Origin: JBHJGP01 sp050331695
GTDB taxonomy: Bacteria > Pseudomonadota > Alphaproteobacteria > Geminicoccales > Geminicoccaceae
Direction of reading: 5' to 3'
Assembly (NCBI GenBank): GCA_050331695.1
Contig: JBHJGP010000031.1
Coordinates: 4,911 to 68,910 of the forward strand
DNA length: 64,000 bases
In this document: positions 9,186-18,561 of the stretch, in pieces
Position numbering within the stretch: position 1 is the stretch's first letter
Layout: each line of letters opens with the position of its first letter
The notes under the pieces: generated by a model
Told to the model about the DNA's origin: nothing
The model's database searches: none
Seen by the model: only the letters and a program-made list of their open reading frames with translations
Translations under genes and position numbers: made by a program

Positions 9186-10448
9186 CTATTGCTGGGGCTC
9201 ATACCAGGACGCGAGCCCCTCCTGGAGTTTAGCGCCAGCCTCTTCAGGTGACTGGGTGCCGTTGATCACATTGGCGGAGATCACCCACATCTCGTTCCAG
9301 GTGTTGGGCGTGCCCCGGCTCAGGATCTGATGCGCCACCCGGATGGTCGATCCGCATTCCTCGCGCCAGCCTAAGAATTCCCGGGCGAGCTCGTTGGTCA
9401 GGTCGATTTTGTGGTTCGACAGCGAAAAGAATCCGGGCAGCTCGTTGGAGTAAATCTCGGCGAACTCGGCACTGGCCACCCATTCGAGAAAGATCTTCGC
9501 CGCTTCCTGGTTGTCGCTGGCCGGGTTGATACCGAGAGCGATGTCGACGTGATCAGAGATAAAGCAGGCATCGCCCTCATTCTGCACCGGCGGCTTGAAG
9601 GCACCCATCTCGAAGTCGGCATCCTGGCTGAAGCCGGCAATCTCCCAGGATCCTGTCGGGTAAATCGCGGCGCGGCTGAGGGTGAACAGGTTTTGGCTGT
9701 CCGGATAGGTCTGGGCCTCAAACCCGTCCGGCATGTAGTCCGCCCAGCGGGCGATCGTGGCGAAGGGCTGGACGAATTGATCGTCAGTGAACTTGGCCTC
9801 GCCCTCGATCAACGCCTGGCGGCCTTCCTCGCCGTCCCAATAATTCACGCCAATATTGGTGTAGCCCATGGTCGCCGCTTCCCACTGGTTCTGGGTGCCC
9901 ATGGCCAGCGGCACATAAGCGCCGTCTTCCTTGATCTGATCAAGAAGCGCGAAGAACTGGTCTTCGGTGGCCGGCACCTCGAGACCCAGTTCGGCAAACG
10001 CGTCCTTATTGTACATAAAGCCGTGGATCTCAGCCGCCATGGGCACGCAGAAGGTCTCCGAGCCGTCGTCGGTGCTCCAGGCGGCGAGCGCGAAATCCGG
10101 AAAGTTTCCAAGGCCCTCCATGCCGGTGAGCGAAGCCAGATGGCCCTGCTGGAACAAGCTTAGCGCACCGTCGAACGGCCGGCAGGTGATCAGATCGCCC
10201 GCGGTGCCGCCCTGGAGCTTGGCGTTGAGCGCGGCATTGTATTCGGCCGGTGCCGTGGGCTGAAAGGTGACGTCGATGTCAGGATGCTGAGCGTTGAATG
10301 CCGGAATGATCTTGTCTTGCCAGATCACCAGATCGTCGTTTCGCCAGCTTTCGATGATAAGCTCCTGGGCCTGGGCCCGTTCGCCCGCGATGAGCGCGAG
10401 CAATGCCAGCGCCGAGACCGAGGTTGCTAGAAGGTGACGCCGAGCCAT
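9186..10448 (-). CDS. Sugar ABC transporter substrate-binding protein
   Basis: A 420-residue periplasmic binding protein of the extracellular family 1 type. A signal peptide runs to about residue 27 (MARRHLLATSVSALALLALI, then AQAQ cleavage). The N-terminal lobe begins with an elements-typical PAFNAQHPDIDVTFQP stretch. ATG 10448 is set by GGGAG eight bases upstream; the longer open frame to 10595 is not likely because it lacks a signal. It is first in the operon, 77 bases from the divergent sugar kinase gene, so both may share a control region. By neighbour context the ligand may be an amino sugar or its disaccharide. Confidence 0.95.
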   Translation of the reverse strand: MARRHLLATSVSALALLALIAGERAQAQELIIESWRNDDLVIWQDKIIPAFNAQHPDIDVTFQPTAPAEYNAALNAKLQGGTAGDLITCRPFDGALSLFQQGHLASLTGMEGLGNFPDFALAAWSTDDGSETFCVPMAAEIHGFMYNKDAFAELGLEVPATEDQFFALLDQIKEDGAYVPLAMGTQNQWEAATMGYTNIGVNYWDGEEGRQALIEGEAKFTDDQFVQPFATIARWADYMPDGFEAQTYPDSQNLFTLSRAAIYPTGSWEIAGFSQDADFEMGAFKPPVQNEGDACFISDHVDIALGINPASDNQEAAKIFLEWVASAEFAEIYSNELPGFFSLSNHKIDLTNELAREFLGWREECGSTIRVAHQILSRGTPNTWNEMWVISANVINGTQSPEEAGAKLQEGLASWYEPQQ

Positions 10449-10525
10449 GCCGATCTCCCAGGAGTTTTCATGTTGTTGTAGCCGAGCCGGACCAACCCGA
10501 CCCGCGTTGAAATCTCGATAGCAGC

Positions 10526-11416
10526 GTGACCGAACTAAACCAAGTGGCCGGCGGGGGCGGCCTCCACTGTTTCGCCGTAGATGGCGGCGGCACAAAGACC
10601 GATGCCGCTTTGTTCACGCCGGCCGGCGCGGAACTCGCCCGGGTGCGCCTGGGCCCGGCCAATGCCTTCCGGGATCCGGACGCGGTCATCGAACTGCTGG
10701 CGGAGGCGTGGCGGCGGGTGAGCCATGGCCGGGACGTCTCGATCGAAAACACGGTGATCGTCGCCGGCATCGCCGGCAGCGAGGCGACCGCAACCCGTCA
10801 GCAGCTACAAAGCGGCTTGCCGGCTTTTGCCGGCCGCTACGTCACCAATGACGCCCGTATCGCGGCCGTCGCAGCGAGAAGGGGTCAGCCGGTCGCATTG
10901 CTCGTGATCGGCACGGGAACGATCGTACTTATCCTCCATGAACTGGACAGTTATGAGCTACTGGGCGGATGGGGCTTTCCGGCCGGTGATCAGGGTGGCG
11001 GCGCCTGGCTCGGCCACAGGCTGGTGCAACGCTATCTAGGATCGCTCGATGGCCTGGAGCGGCTGCCGAGACCGATCGCTGACGAGCTTGGCAAACGTCT
11101 GGGTAAAGATCGGCAATCGGCGCTCGCCTGGCTGCAGGGCGCCGGTCCGGCGGTCTATGGTTCGCTCGCGCCGCTAGCGCTCGAGTTGCCGGAGCTGGTC
11201 GATGAGGGTGCTCGCCACCTTACAGCACTTGCGGGCGCCACTCTCGAAAAGACGAAGGCGCCACTGGTGATCAGTGGCGGTCTGGCGCCCGTCTACGAGC
11301 CTTTCTTCCGACGCGCGTTTGGCTGCCGGTTCGAGGGCGCGCTCGACAGGGATCCGCTGCAGGGCGCACTGCTCCTGAAGCCACTGGCCGCACGCGGCAG
11401 CCAAGGCGGCTTGTAA
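10526..11416 (+). CDS. BadF/BadG/BcrA/BcrD-type sugar kinase (N-acetylglucosamine kinase-like)
   Basis: A 296-residue ASKHA-fold kinase. The N-terminal phosphate-1 motif is FAVDGGGTKTDAALF, the second phosphate region is LLVIGTGTI, GGWGFPAGDQGGGAWLG is the family signature that binds the sugar, and VISGGLAPVY is the adenosine motif. Members phosphorylate N-acetylglucosamine, glucosamine or related sugars in the cytosol. The start is GTG 10526; no in-frame ATG precedes the first motif. It is divergent from the ABC importer, which suggests phosphorylation of the imported sugar; this is inference. Confidence 0.9.
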   Translation: MTELNQVAGGGGLHCFAVDGGGTKTDAALFTPAGAELARVRLGPANAFRDPDAVIELLAEAWRRVSHGRDVSIENTVIVAGIAGSEATATRQQLQSGLPAFAGRYVTNDARIAAVAARRGQPVALLVIGTGTIVLILHELDSYELLGGWGFPAGDQGGGAWLGHRLVQRYLGSLDGLERLPRPIADELGKRLGKDRQSALAWLQGAGPAVYGSLAPLALELPELVDEGARHLTALAGATLEKTKAPLVISGGLAPVYEPFFRRAFGCRFEGALDRDPLQGALLLKPLAARGSQGGL

Positions 11417-11483
11417 TCAACTGTTAGTTGAATTACCGTTCCGGCAGCCTTTTCTGCTGTTTTCCTTGCTGCCGGACCCGCCA

Positions 11484-13064
11484 ATGCACCATGCCGCACC
11501 GGCTCTCACGGGGCCCATCGGAAAGATGCGCCTGGCCTTCGGCGCTCCGGCGCTGCTTTGGGTGGTCGGCTGGGCCAGCTTGACCCTGACCCTCTTCCAC
11601 GCCCGGCATTTCATCTACGATGATGCCTACATCTCGCTGCGCTACGCCCACAATCTGATCGAGCACGGCGAGCTTGTGTGGAACCTTGGCGAGCCGGTCG
11701 AGGGCTACACCAATTTTCTTTATCTGCTGGCGACCTCCGGGCTCATGGCCATGGGCGTCGACGGCGAGACCGCGCTTCGGCTCATCAATGCCCTATCGTT
11801 TGGCGCTCTGGTCTGGCTCTACCTCAAAGGCGCAGGGCGGCTGGCACCGGCTCCCGATGGAGCCGCAGCGCGCGCCATCGGTGGTCTGTTCCTGCTCGGC
11901 GCCACCGGGCTCCCCTTATGGGTCTTGGGCGGCCTGGAAGCGGTTAGTGTGGGCGCATTCCAGATGGCGGCGATTTTGTGCCTGCTGCCGCTCTTCTTCG
12001 GGGACCGTATCTCGCTCGGGCGTTTGGCGCTGGCCGGCGCGTTTTTCGCGCTCGCTTACCTCTGCCGACCCGACGCGGTGATCCTGGCCGGCGCGGTCCT
12101 GACGGGCATTTTGTTTTTTGCGCCCCTACCTCTTGCAGACCGGCTTAGAGCTGCGAGCATCGCCTGCCTGGTCCTTACCGCTTTCATCGCCATCCACCTC
12201 GCCTGGCGGCTCGACTATTACGGCGAGTTTCTCCCCAACACCTACCATGCCAAGGTCGGCGTCGACCGTCTCTGGCGACTCGACTTCGGCTTCCGCTACA
12301 CGCTGACATCCTTTGTCGAGACGCCGGTCCTGCCGGTGGCGCTGGTTTTGGCTGGCCTTCTGGCCTTCCGGAGAATGATGACGCCGCCTGTCGCGATGCT
12401 CGCTTTCGCCCTCGTCTGCCACACGGCCTATGTCATCTGGGCCGGTGGCGATCACCTGCCGGTGGCCCGGTTTTACGTGCCGGTCATTGGTCTGGCCGCG
12501 CTGTTGGTCGCCGCCGCTTTGGTCCGGACCAGCGACAGGGTAAGCGCCGGGGTGATTGGCCTGGGACTTGTGGGCGCGCTTCTCGGTCCCTCGTGGCACC
12601 CGGTGCCTCACCATCGCGGCGCCGAAGGCGGCCTGATCGTTGGCCGCTGGATCGATGAGACCTGGCCGGAGGGCTCGCTGATCGCGCTCAGCGTCGCCGG
12701 CGCCACGCCCTATGTCGCCGCCGATCATCGGTTCGTCGACATGCTCGGTCTCAGCGACAAGACCATCGCCCGGCGCCAGACCTTCCCCTGGCGGACCCCT
12801 TGGCAGGAGCGCCCGGGCCATGCCAAGGGCGACGGCGCCTACGTGCTGAGCCGTGAACCGGACTACATCGTCATCGGCCCGGCGTTCGGCGTCACCGCAG
12901 ACCAGGGCTACTATTTGAGCGACGTCGAGCTAGCCGAAACCCCCTTGTTCCATCGGTGCTATACCCGTGAGGTCCAGCATTTCCCCGCCGACCATCCGGA
13001 CATCAGGGCGAGCCCGGTCGATTGGGGGCCGATGGATTTCACCTACTACCGTCGGATTTGCTGA
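11484..13064 (+). CDS. Polytopic GT-C-like membrane protein (AftB-like)
   Basis: A membrane protein of about 526 residues with about ten hydrophobic helices. After TM1 it has DDAYISLRYAHNLI followed by EPVEGYTNFLYLL, the acidic-loop pattern of GT-C glycosyltransferases of the mycobacterial AftB arabinofuranosyltransferase type. The paired Asp residues in the first periplasmic loop are the likely metal/catalytic site in that fold. These proteins use polyprenyl-linked sugars at the periplasmic face. The frame opens with TTG 11466; ATG 11484 and ATG 11526 are alternatives, none with a clear ribosome binding site. The gene converges with the ThDP enzyme gene with 3 bases between stops. Confidence 0.78.
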   Translation: MHHAAPALTGPIGKMRLAFGAPALLWVVGWASLTLTLFHARHFIYDDAYISLRYAHNLIEHGELVWNLGEPVEGYTNFLYLLATSGLMAMGVDGETALRLINALSFGALVWLYLKGAGRLAPAPDGAAARAIGGLFLLGATGLPLWVLGGLEAVSVGAFQMAAILCLLPLFFGDRISLGRLALAGAFFALAYLCRPDAVILAGAVLTGILFFAPLPLADRLRAASIACLVLTAFIAIHLAWRLDYYGEFLPNTYHAKVGVDRLWRLDFGFRYTLTSFVETPVLPVALVLAGLLAFRRMMTPPVAMLAFALVCHTAYVIWAGGDHLPVARFYVPVIGLAALLVAAALVRTSDRVSAGVIGLGLVGALLGPSWHPVPHHRGAEGGLIVGRWIDETWPEGSLIALSVAGATPYVAADHRFVDMLGLSDKTIARRQTFPWRTPWQERPGHAKGDGAYVLSREPDYIVIGPAFGVTADQGYYLSDVELAETPLFHRCYTREVQHFPADHPDIRASPVDWGPMDFTYYRRIC

Positions 13065-13067
13065 TCG

Positions 13068-14711
13068 TCAGATCCGCTCATCATAGGCCGCGTGACCGAT
13101 CCGGCAGGCGAGGAGAGTGAACTGCTGGCGGCCGAGCGCAGCCTCGAACGCACCGGCGAGCGCTTGCCGATCATCACACCAGACGCCGACGCCGCCATAA
13201 GCCTGGGCCAGCGCCACGTAATCCGTTTGGCCGAAATCGACGCCGGCATTGGCGAGCCCCGCCTTTCGCTGCTTCAACTCGATCAGCGCCAGGCTGGCGT
13301 CGACGAAGACGACCACGATCACCGGTGTTCCCAGATCCCGTGCCGTCGCCAGTTCGCCGACGCACATGTCGAGGCCGGCATCACCGGTAAACGCGATCAC
13401 CGGCCGGTCGGGGGAAGCCAGCTTGGCGCCGATTGCGAGCGGCAGGGCACAGCCCATGGTGCAAAGCCCGGTCGATTGCATCACGCCTCGCGGCTCGAAG
13501 GTTTGCCAGACCTGGCTCGCCAGAATCCGGTGCGCACCGGAATCGATCGTCAATAGCGCGTTCCGCGGCGCCACCTCGCGGACCGTCTCGACCAGGGCGG
13601 TGGGGCCCCAGCTTTCGCCCTGACCGTGGAGGCCGGCGAGGGACTGACGCGCCCGGTGAACCTCTCCATTGGCCCAGGTGGAGCGGGGCAGAACGCCGTC
13701 GCGCAGCGCCTCGAGGCCGGCACCCACATGACAGACAAAGGTGAGGCTGGCCTGGTGAACATAGTGATCATTGCCGCAAGCGCTAATTTCGATGACCCGC
13801 TGCGTTCTCGGATCCCAGACGTCGCGCCAGCCTATACGCATCTCGATGGGATCATAGCCGATGAGCAAAATCAGATCGGCCTTGCGAACCAGCGGCAACA
13901 GGGTTTGGTCGGCAAGGGGCGACAACCCAGCACCGCCCAGGCTCAAGGGATCATCGTCCGGGACCACGCCCTTAGCCCGGTAGGTGGCGATGACCGGAAC
14001 GCCGTAGGCCTGGCAAAACGAGATCAGCGCGCCTGATGCTTTGTGGTTCACCACGTCCAAGCCGGCAATCACCAGCGGTTGAGCAGCATCCGAGAGCCAC
14101 CGCCGGGCGGTCTCCAGATCGGGACCGGGCGCCGGACCCACGGGCGATGGCAGAGCCCGAAAGGGTCTGTCCGGCGCGGGCTCGAGGCCCTCGGTCACCT
14201 TGATCGGCAGATCGATGTGGACCGGGCCGGGACGGTCATCCTGGGCAAGAGCGACGGCTTTGTCGGCGACAACATGCGCCGCGCCTGTGCTGAGCTTGAA
14301 GCTCGCTTTGGTGATCGGCCGGAACAATTGGCCGTGGTCGAACACCTGGTGGGTGTAGGTCTCGGCTTCCGCGTCGTCGACGCAGCCGGTGAGCACGATC
14401 AACGGCACCCGGTCCTGCCAGGCATTGGCGACCACATTGACACCATTGGCAGCGCCGGGTCCGACCGTGGCGACGAGAATGCCCGGCGCGCCGGTTCGGT
14501 GCCAGGTGCCCTCGGCCATGAAGCCCGCGGCATTTTCGTGGCGAACCAGGATGAAGCGAATGCCGACCCGCTCCAAGGCGTCGATCATCGCGATGACTTC
14601 GCCACCGGGGATGCCGAAGGCGAAGCGGCAGCCGGCGTCGTGAAGACGGCGTGCGACGATATCCGCCGCCCGCACACGGTTCGGGCGGTCAGCCGTCCCG
14701 GTCTCGTTCAT
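13068..14711 (-). CDS. ThDP-dependent enzyme, acetolactate synthase large-subunit family
   Basis: A 547-residue cytosolic enzyme with the three-domain POX/ALS layout: N-terminal PYR domain with the activating Glu in VRHENAAGFMAEG (about residue 60), a central domain, and a C-terminal PP domain with the ThDP-Mg motif in FTGDAGLDMCVGELATA. The motif reads GDA rather than GDG and its end reads VDASLAL rather than NN, a pattern seen in paralogues rather than in true IlvB. It sits 2 bases after the acyl-CoA dehydrogenase gene, so the two are one operon. The reaction is unknown; a 2-oxo acid decarboxylase, lyase or acyl transferase step is likely. No small regulatory subunit is adjacent. Confidence 0.9.
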   Translation of the reverse strand: MNETGTADRPNRVRAADIVARRLHDAGCRFAFGIPGGEVIAMIDALERVGIRFILVRHENAAGFMAEGTWHRTGAPGILVATVGPGAANGVNVVANAWQDRVPLIVLTGCVDDAEAETYTHQVFDHGQLFRPITKASFKLSTGAAHVVADKAVALAQDDRPGPVHIDLPIKVTEGLEPAPDRPFRALPSPVGPAPGPDLETARRWLSDAAQPLVIAGLDVVNHKASGALISFCQAYGVPVIATYRAKGVVPDDDPLSLGGAGLSPLADQTLLPLVRKADLILLIGYDPIEMRIGWRDVWDPRTQRVIEISACGNDHYVHQASLTFVCHVGAGLEALRDGVLPRSTWANGEVHRARQSLAGLHGQGESWGPTALVETVREVAPRNALLTIDSGAHRILASQVWQTFEPRGVMQSTGLCTMGCALPLAIGAKLASPDRPVIAFTGDAGLDMCVGELATARDLGTPVIVVVFVDASLALIELKQRKAGLANAGVDFGQTDYVALAQAYGGVGVWCDDRQALAGAFEAALGRQQFTLLACRIGHAAYDERI

Positions 14712-14713
14712 GG

Positions 14714-15937
14714 TTACTCCGCGGCGATGGACCAGTCAGCGGGCGGCCCGATCTCGTCCCGGTAGCCATCCCGCGTCTGCGGCAACTTACGGCCCAGAAG
14801 CTTGGATGCAACCATGGTCCGAAGCACCTGCGCGGTGCCACCGCCGATCGTGAACATGCGCGCGTCGCGGACCATGCGCTCGAGAGGATTGTTGCGCGAA
14901 TAACCAGCCGCACCGTGCAGCTGCAACGCATCGTTGGTGACCTTGATGGCGGTCTCGGCCGCCAGGATTTTTGCCTGGGCTGCGAGGCGCGGATCGGGGA
15001 ACGGATCGGCGCTCGCCGCTGCCGCGTGTACCATCAGCCGGGCGGCGTCCAGCGCCGTTCTCATATCCGCCAGCATCCATTGCAGCCCCTGGAACTCGGA
15101 GATCGGACGGCCGAACTGTTTCCGTTCCTGGGCATAGGCGAGCGCGTGTTCGAACGCGCCTTCGGCGATGCCCAACGCGATCGCGGCGGCACCCACCCGC
15201 TGGGCGTTGTAGGCCTCCATCAGTTTGCCGAAGCCGGCGGCCGGGCCTTCCGGGGGCAGCACCAGACGATCGGCGCCAAGCTTCAGATCGCGGCAGACAA
15301 TCTCGGTTTCGGGGATCCCGCGAAGCCCCATGGTCGGCTCGCGGCGACCGACAATAAGGCCTTCATCCTCATCCCGAAGGGCGATGAACCCGCCGATGCC
15401 CAATTCGTGACCTGCGTCATCGAAGAGGCGCGCGAAGATCAGATGCAGCCGGGAAACGCCACCACCGGTGATCCAATGCTTCGTGCCGTTGAGGACGTAA
15501 GCATCGCCCCGGCGGTCGGCCCGGGTGGTGAGCTCGCTGGCGGCACTGCCGGCGCCGGGCTCGGTGATGCAGATGGCCGGCTTGTCGCCGGCCAGCACCA
15601 GATCGGCTGCCGTCTTCTTTTGCGCTTCGGTCCCATAGGACATGATCGCGCCGACCGCGCCCATATTGCTTTCGACGACGATCCGGGCCGAGACGGCGCA
15701 GGCGCGGGCGATCTCTTCGATGACGATGACGGTGTCGAGATAGCTGAGGCCCTGGCCACCTAGCGATTTCGGCAAGGCGAGGGCGATCAAACCGGCCCGT
15801 TTCAGCCCCTCAAGCGTCTCAGTAGGATAGCGCTCACTTCGATCGATTTCCGCCGCGCGAGGCGCCAAGTTAGTTTGCGCCAGATGCCGGGCCCGCTCAG
15901 CAAGTTCTTGTTGACGTGGGTTCAGGACGCAGACCAT
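14714..15937 (-). CDS. Acyl-CoA dehydrogenase
   Basis: A 407-residue FAD enzyme with the three acyl-CoA dehydrogenase domains. It shows the ITEPGAGSAASEL signature (about residue 133), KHWITGGG, the ERKQFGRPISEFQG segment and QLHGAAGYSRNNPLERMVRDAR near the C-terminus. It oxidises a CoA thioester at the alpha-beta bond, passing electrons to ETF. The ThDP enzyme follows after 2 bases. About 100 bases separate it from the LysR gene; this gap is AT-rich and has a short inverted repeat (GAGA-GTT-TCTC, 16005-16015) that could be a LysR-type site. Confidence 0.94.
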   Translation of the reverse strand: MVCVLNPRQQELAERARHLAQTNLAPRAAEIDRSERYPTETLEGLKRAGLIALALPKSLGGQGLSYLDTVIVIEEIARACAVSARIVVESNMGAVGAIMSYGTEAQKKTAADLVLAGDKPAICITEPGAGSAASELTTRADRRGDAYVLNGTKHWITGGGVSRLHLIFARLFDDAGHELGIGGFIALRDEDEGLIVGRREPTMGLRGIPETEIVCRDLKLGADRLVLPPEGPAAGFGKLMEAYNAQRVGAAAIALGIAEGAFEHALAYAQERKQFGRPISEFQGLQWMLADMRTALDAARLMVHAAAASADPFPDPRLAAQAKILAAETAIKVTNDALQLHGAAGYSRNNPLERMVRDARMFTIGGGTAQVLRTMVASKLLGRKLPQTRDGYRDEIGPPADWSIAAE

Positions 15938-16034
15938 GGGCCTATTCCTCGCTGGCCGATCACAACGCCGTTAGGGTATCAAAGCTTCCATCTTGAGCGT
16001 TAACGAGAGTTTCTCATGGATTAATTTGAAAAAA

Positions 16035-16904
16035 TTAAACTTGAGCCGCTGTGAGCAGCGCGTCGCCCAGGTCTACGACCAAGGGGTCATCCTTGCGGTC
16101 GGCTCGCATGATCAGGCTCAGCGTTCGGATCACCGGCGGTTCACCGAAGCTGATCGTTCGGATGTTGTCAGGGAACGGATCGGCAATTCTGCGTCTGGGA
16201 ACGATGCTGACGCCGAGCCCGTGGCCGACCAGGGTGCAGATACCTTCGAGGCTGTCGATCTCCATCGCTGCCTGAACATGAATGCCCTGGGCTCGAAGCG
16301 TCTGGTCGATCAACCGGCTCGCCCAGGCAAAGCGCTTGAAGCGAATGAACGGATGGTTCTGGAGCAAGGTGGCGGCGGTGCGGCCGCGCAAGCCAATGGG
16401 CGCGATCACCATCAAGGGCTCGTGGGCCACGTCCCGGAGCACGAGGCCTTCGCGGAGCGCTTCGGGTTTGGAGACGAGCGCCGCATCGAGCAGGCCCGCG
16501 ACCACGGCCTGTTCCAACTCATGGCTCAATCCGGTCTCGACCAAGAGCTGGATTGTTGGCCGCACCGCCTGGAGCCTGGCGAGGCCCGGCGGAAGAAGGC
16601 CGGTGACGCTGGTCGGCACCGCACCGAGCGCAAGCGTTCGCGTGGTCTGGTCATCGCCGAACCGGCGGGCCAGATCGTCAAATCGCCCGACGATCTCGCG
16701 CGCCTCATCGACGAGCGCGCCGCCCCGCGCGGTCAGCGTCGGCGGACGGCGGGAGCGGTCCAGAACCGACACATTAAGAGCGTCCTCCAACTTCTTGATT
16801 TGGAGACTTATTGCTGAAGGCGTCAGCCCGACCTCTCGGCCTGCTTTGGCGAAACTCCGGTGATCGGCGACGGCCAGCAAAATGCGCAGCCCGTGGAGGT
16901 CCAA
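16035..16904 (-). CDS. LysR-family transcriptional regulator
   Basis: A 289-residue regulator with an N-terminal winged helix-turn-helix (residues 1-60; SFAKAGREVGLTPSAISLQIKKLE) and a C-terminal periplasmic-binding-like effector domain. It is co-oriented with the nitroreductase upstream (6 bases between) and the acyl-CoA dehydrogenase/ThDP pair downstream, which is unusual for a LysR gene; most are divergent from their targets. It may control the following operon through the AT-rich gap at 15938-16034. The effector is unknown. Confidence 0.94.
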   Translation of the reverse strand: MDLHGLRILLAVADHRSFAKAGREVGLTPSAISLQIKKLEDALNVSVLDRSRRPPTLTARGGALVDEAREIVGRFDDLARRFGDDQTTRTLALGAVPTSVTGLLPPGLARLQAVRPTIQLLVETGLSHELEQAVVAGLLDAALVSKPEALREGLVLRDVAHEPLMVIAPIGLRGRTAATLLQNHPFIRFKRFAWASRLIDQTLRAQGIHVQAAMEIDSLEGICTLVGHGLGVSIVPRRRIADPFPDNIRTISFGEPPVIRTLSLIMRADRKDDPLVVDLGDALLTAAQV

Positions 16905-16910
16905 GGCCGG

Positions 16911-17744
16911 CTAGTCCAGATCGAAACCCTGGCGATCGAGATAGGCGCGAAACCCCGGCCGCTCGCGAACGGCTTCACGGCGGGCCACCTGTTCGGACCA
17001 GGGAATGGTATCAGACGAGCCGAACCGCTCTTTGTGCAATTGATTGGCCTCACGTATCCGCGGCCGTCGGGCGTCATAGTCTTGGATAGCGCCCGGCTCC
17101 AACCCCGCCTTGTACCGGTCGCGGTGGAGGATCGATTTCAGCGGCCAGCGGACTGAAACGGGCCGGCTTTCCGCCGGCCAGCCGAGGCAAAGACCGCAGA
17201 ACGGGAAAACGCCCTCCGGAAGACCCAAAAGGTCGGTCACCTCCTGGATGTGGTTGCGGACGACACTTAGAGGACAGGTGCCGAGACCGTTGGCTTCAGC
17301 GGCCAGGATGAAGGCGGAAAGCGCGATCGCCGCATCTCCGGTGGCGTTGACCAGGCTGTCAACCGTGTTGCAGTCGTAAGCGTGGCCATGGTGCTTGCCG
17401 ATCTCCCGGGTCCGATGGGTATCGGCGCAGAAGACGAGGATGCAGGGCGCGGTCGCGGCCCAGTCGGGTATCGTCGGCAGCGCCAGAAAGTCCTGGCGGG
17501 TCTCCGCGCTGTCGATCAGCACGATCGAGAACTGCTGCAAATCGGACTTGCTCGGCGCCGACTGGGCGCAGGCCGCCAGGGTGGCGAGCAGGGCGTCGGG
17601 GACCTCGAGGTTCTGAAACCGCCGGCAGCTGCGCCGGCTGAGTATCTGAACATGGCGTTCGTTGCCGGCCAGAGGCGCCAGATTCTCCGGATCCGGTCTG
17701 CCATAGCGTGCGGCGAACGCCGCCTTCAGCTCAAAATCACTCAC
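16911..17744 (-). CDS. Nitroreductase-family flavoprotein
   Basis: A 277-residue FMN enzyme of the NfsA/FRP-like branch. The N-terminal FMN-binding motif is SRRSCRRFQNLEVPD (about residues 36-51), and AILAAEANGLGTCPLSVVRN is the second FMN-contact region. It reduces nitro, quinone or similar groups with NAD(P)H. The stop lies 6 bases from the LysR start, so the two are likely cotranscribed, with possible roles with the acyl-CoA dehydrogenase and ThDP enzyme downstream. The substrate is unknown. Confidence 0.9.
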   Translation of the reverse strand: MSDFELKAAFAARYGRPDPENLAPLAGNERHVQILSRRSCRRFQNLEVPDALLATLAACAQSAPSKSDLQQFSIVLIDSAETRQDFLALPTIPDWAATAPCILVFCADTHRTREIGKHHGHAYDCNTVDSLVNATGDAAIALSAFILAAEANGLGTCPLSVVRNHIQEVTDLLGLPEGVFPFCGLCLGWPAESRPVSVRWPLKSILHRDRYKAGLEPGAIQDYDARRPRIREANQLHKERFGSSDTIPWSEQVARREAVRERPGFRAYLDRQGFDLD

Positions 17745-17888
17745 CTTGCCGCTCTCACCTCCGTTGTCCCTCGGTCATGAATTGACGATCCGCCATCTTT
17801 TCCCCTCTTGCAAGGCGTGGTGAGGTTGGCGCCGGCGACTCAGCCGGCTACATCGCCAACGGTCCTGTTCGGCGCGCTGGAGGAAGAG

Positions 17889-18554
17889 GTGACCGAAAAA
17901 GAGCTTCGACAAGCGATCATCGACACCTGTTTGGAGATGAACGCGCTGGGCATCAATCAGGGGACCTCCGGCAATGTCAGCGCGCGTTTCAAAAAAGGCA
18001 TGCTGATCACGCCGAGCGGCATTCCGTATGGCGATCTGACGCCGGAAGACATCGCCTACATGCCGTTCTCAAAAAAGTACGGCGATTGGCGTGGCCCGCA
18101 CCGGCCATCATCCGAGTGGCGCTTTCACTACGACATCATGGCTTCGCGCGCGGACGTCGACGCCATCGTTCACACCCACGCGCTCTACGCCACCGTTCTC
18201 TCGATCGCCCGGCTTGAGATCCCGGCCTGTCACTACATGATCGCCGCCATGGGTGGAGCGCCAATCAGGTGCGCCGGCTACGCAACGTTTGGAACCAAGG
18301 AGTTATCAGACGAAGCTATCACCGCGCTTGAGGGGCGAAAAGCCTGTCTCCTGGCCAATCACGGAATGATCGCCGTCGGTCCCAATCTGGCAAAAGCCCT
18401 GTGGATGGCAGTCGAACTCGAAACCCTGGCAAAGCAGTATTATCTGAGCCGGGCCATAGCCGGCGGGCCGGTTATCCTGGACGATGAAGAGCTGAGCCGG
18501 GTTGCCGAGAAGATGAGCAGTTATGGTCTCAAGACGAAGGTGGAATCTGCCTGA
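17889..18554 (+). CDS. Class II aldolase/adducin-family protein
   Basis: A 221-residue zinc aldolase of the FucA/OtnC type. It shows NQGTSGNVSARF near the N-terminus, catalytic Glu in SSEWRFHYDIM, the zinc pair in HTHALYATV and the third zinc His in LLANHG. Members cleave or decarboxylate sugar phosphates or four-carbon sugar acid phosphates. The frame extends upstream to TTG 17808, but GTG 17889 is preferred because GGAGG (17879-17883) lies five bases before it and MTEKELRQAIIDTC matches where the family usually starts. A DUF1537 (OtnK) kinase lies at 22754 on the same strand, the usual partner of OtnC-type aldolases, though 4 kb away. Confidence 0.93.
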   Translation: MTEKELRQAIIDTCLEMNALGINQGTSGNVSARFKKGMLITPSGIPYGDLTPEDIAYMPFSKKYGDWRGPHRPSSEWRFHYDIMASRADVDAIVHTHALYATVLSIARLEIPACHYMIAAMGGAPIRCAGYATFGTKELSDEAITALEGRKACLLANHGMIAVGPNLAKALWMAVELETLAKQYYLSRAIAGGPVILDDEELSRVAEKMSSYGLKTKVESA

Positions 18555-18561
18555 CTTCCGG

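Noticed and set aside
14651..15763. Open frame of 370 codons on the plus strand
   Set aside because: It is opposite the acyl-CoA dehydrogenase gene, which has all its family motifs.
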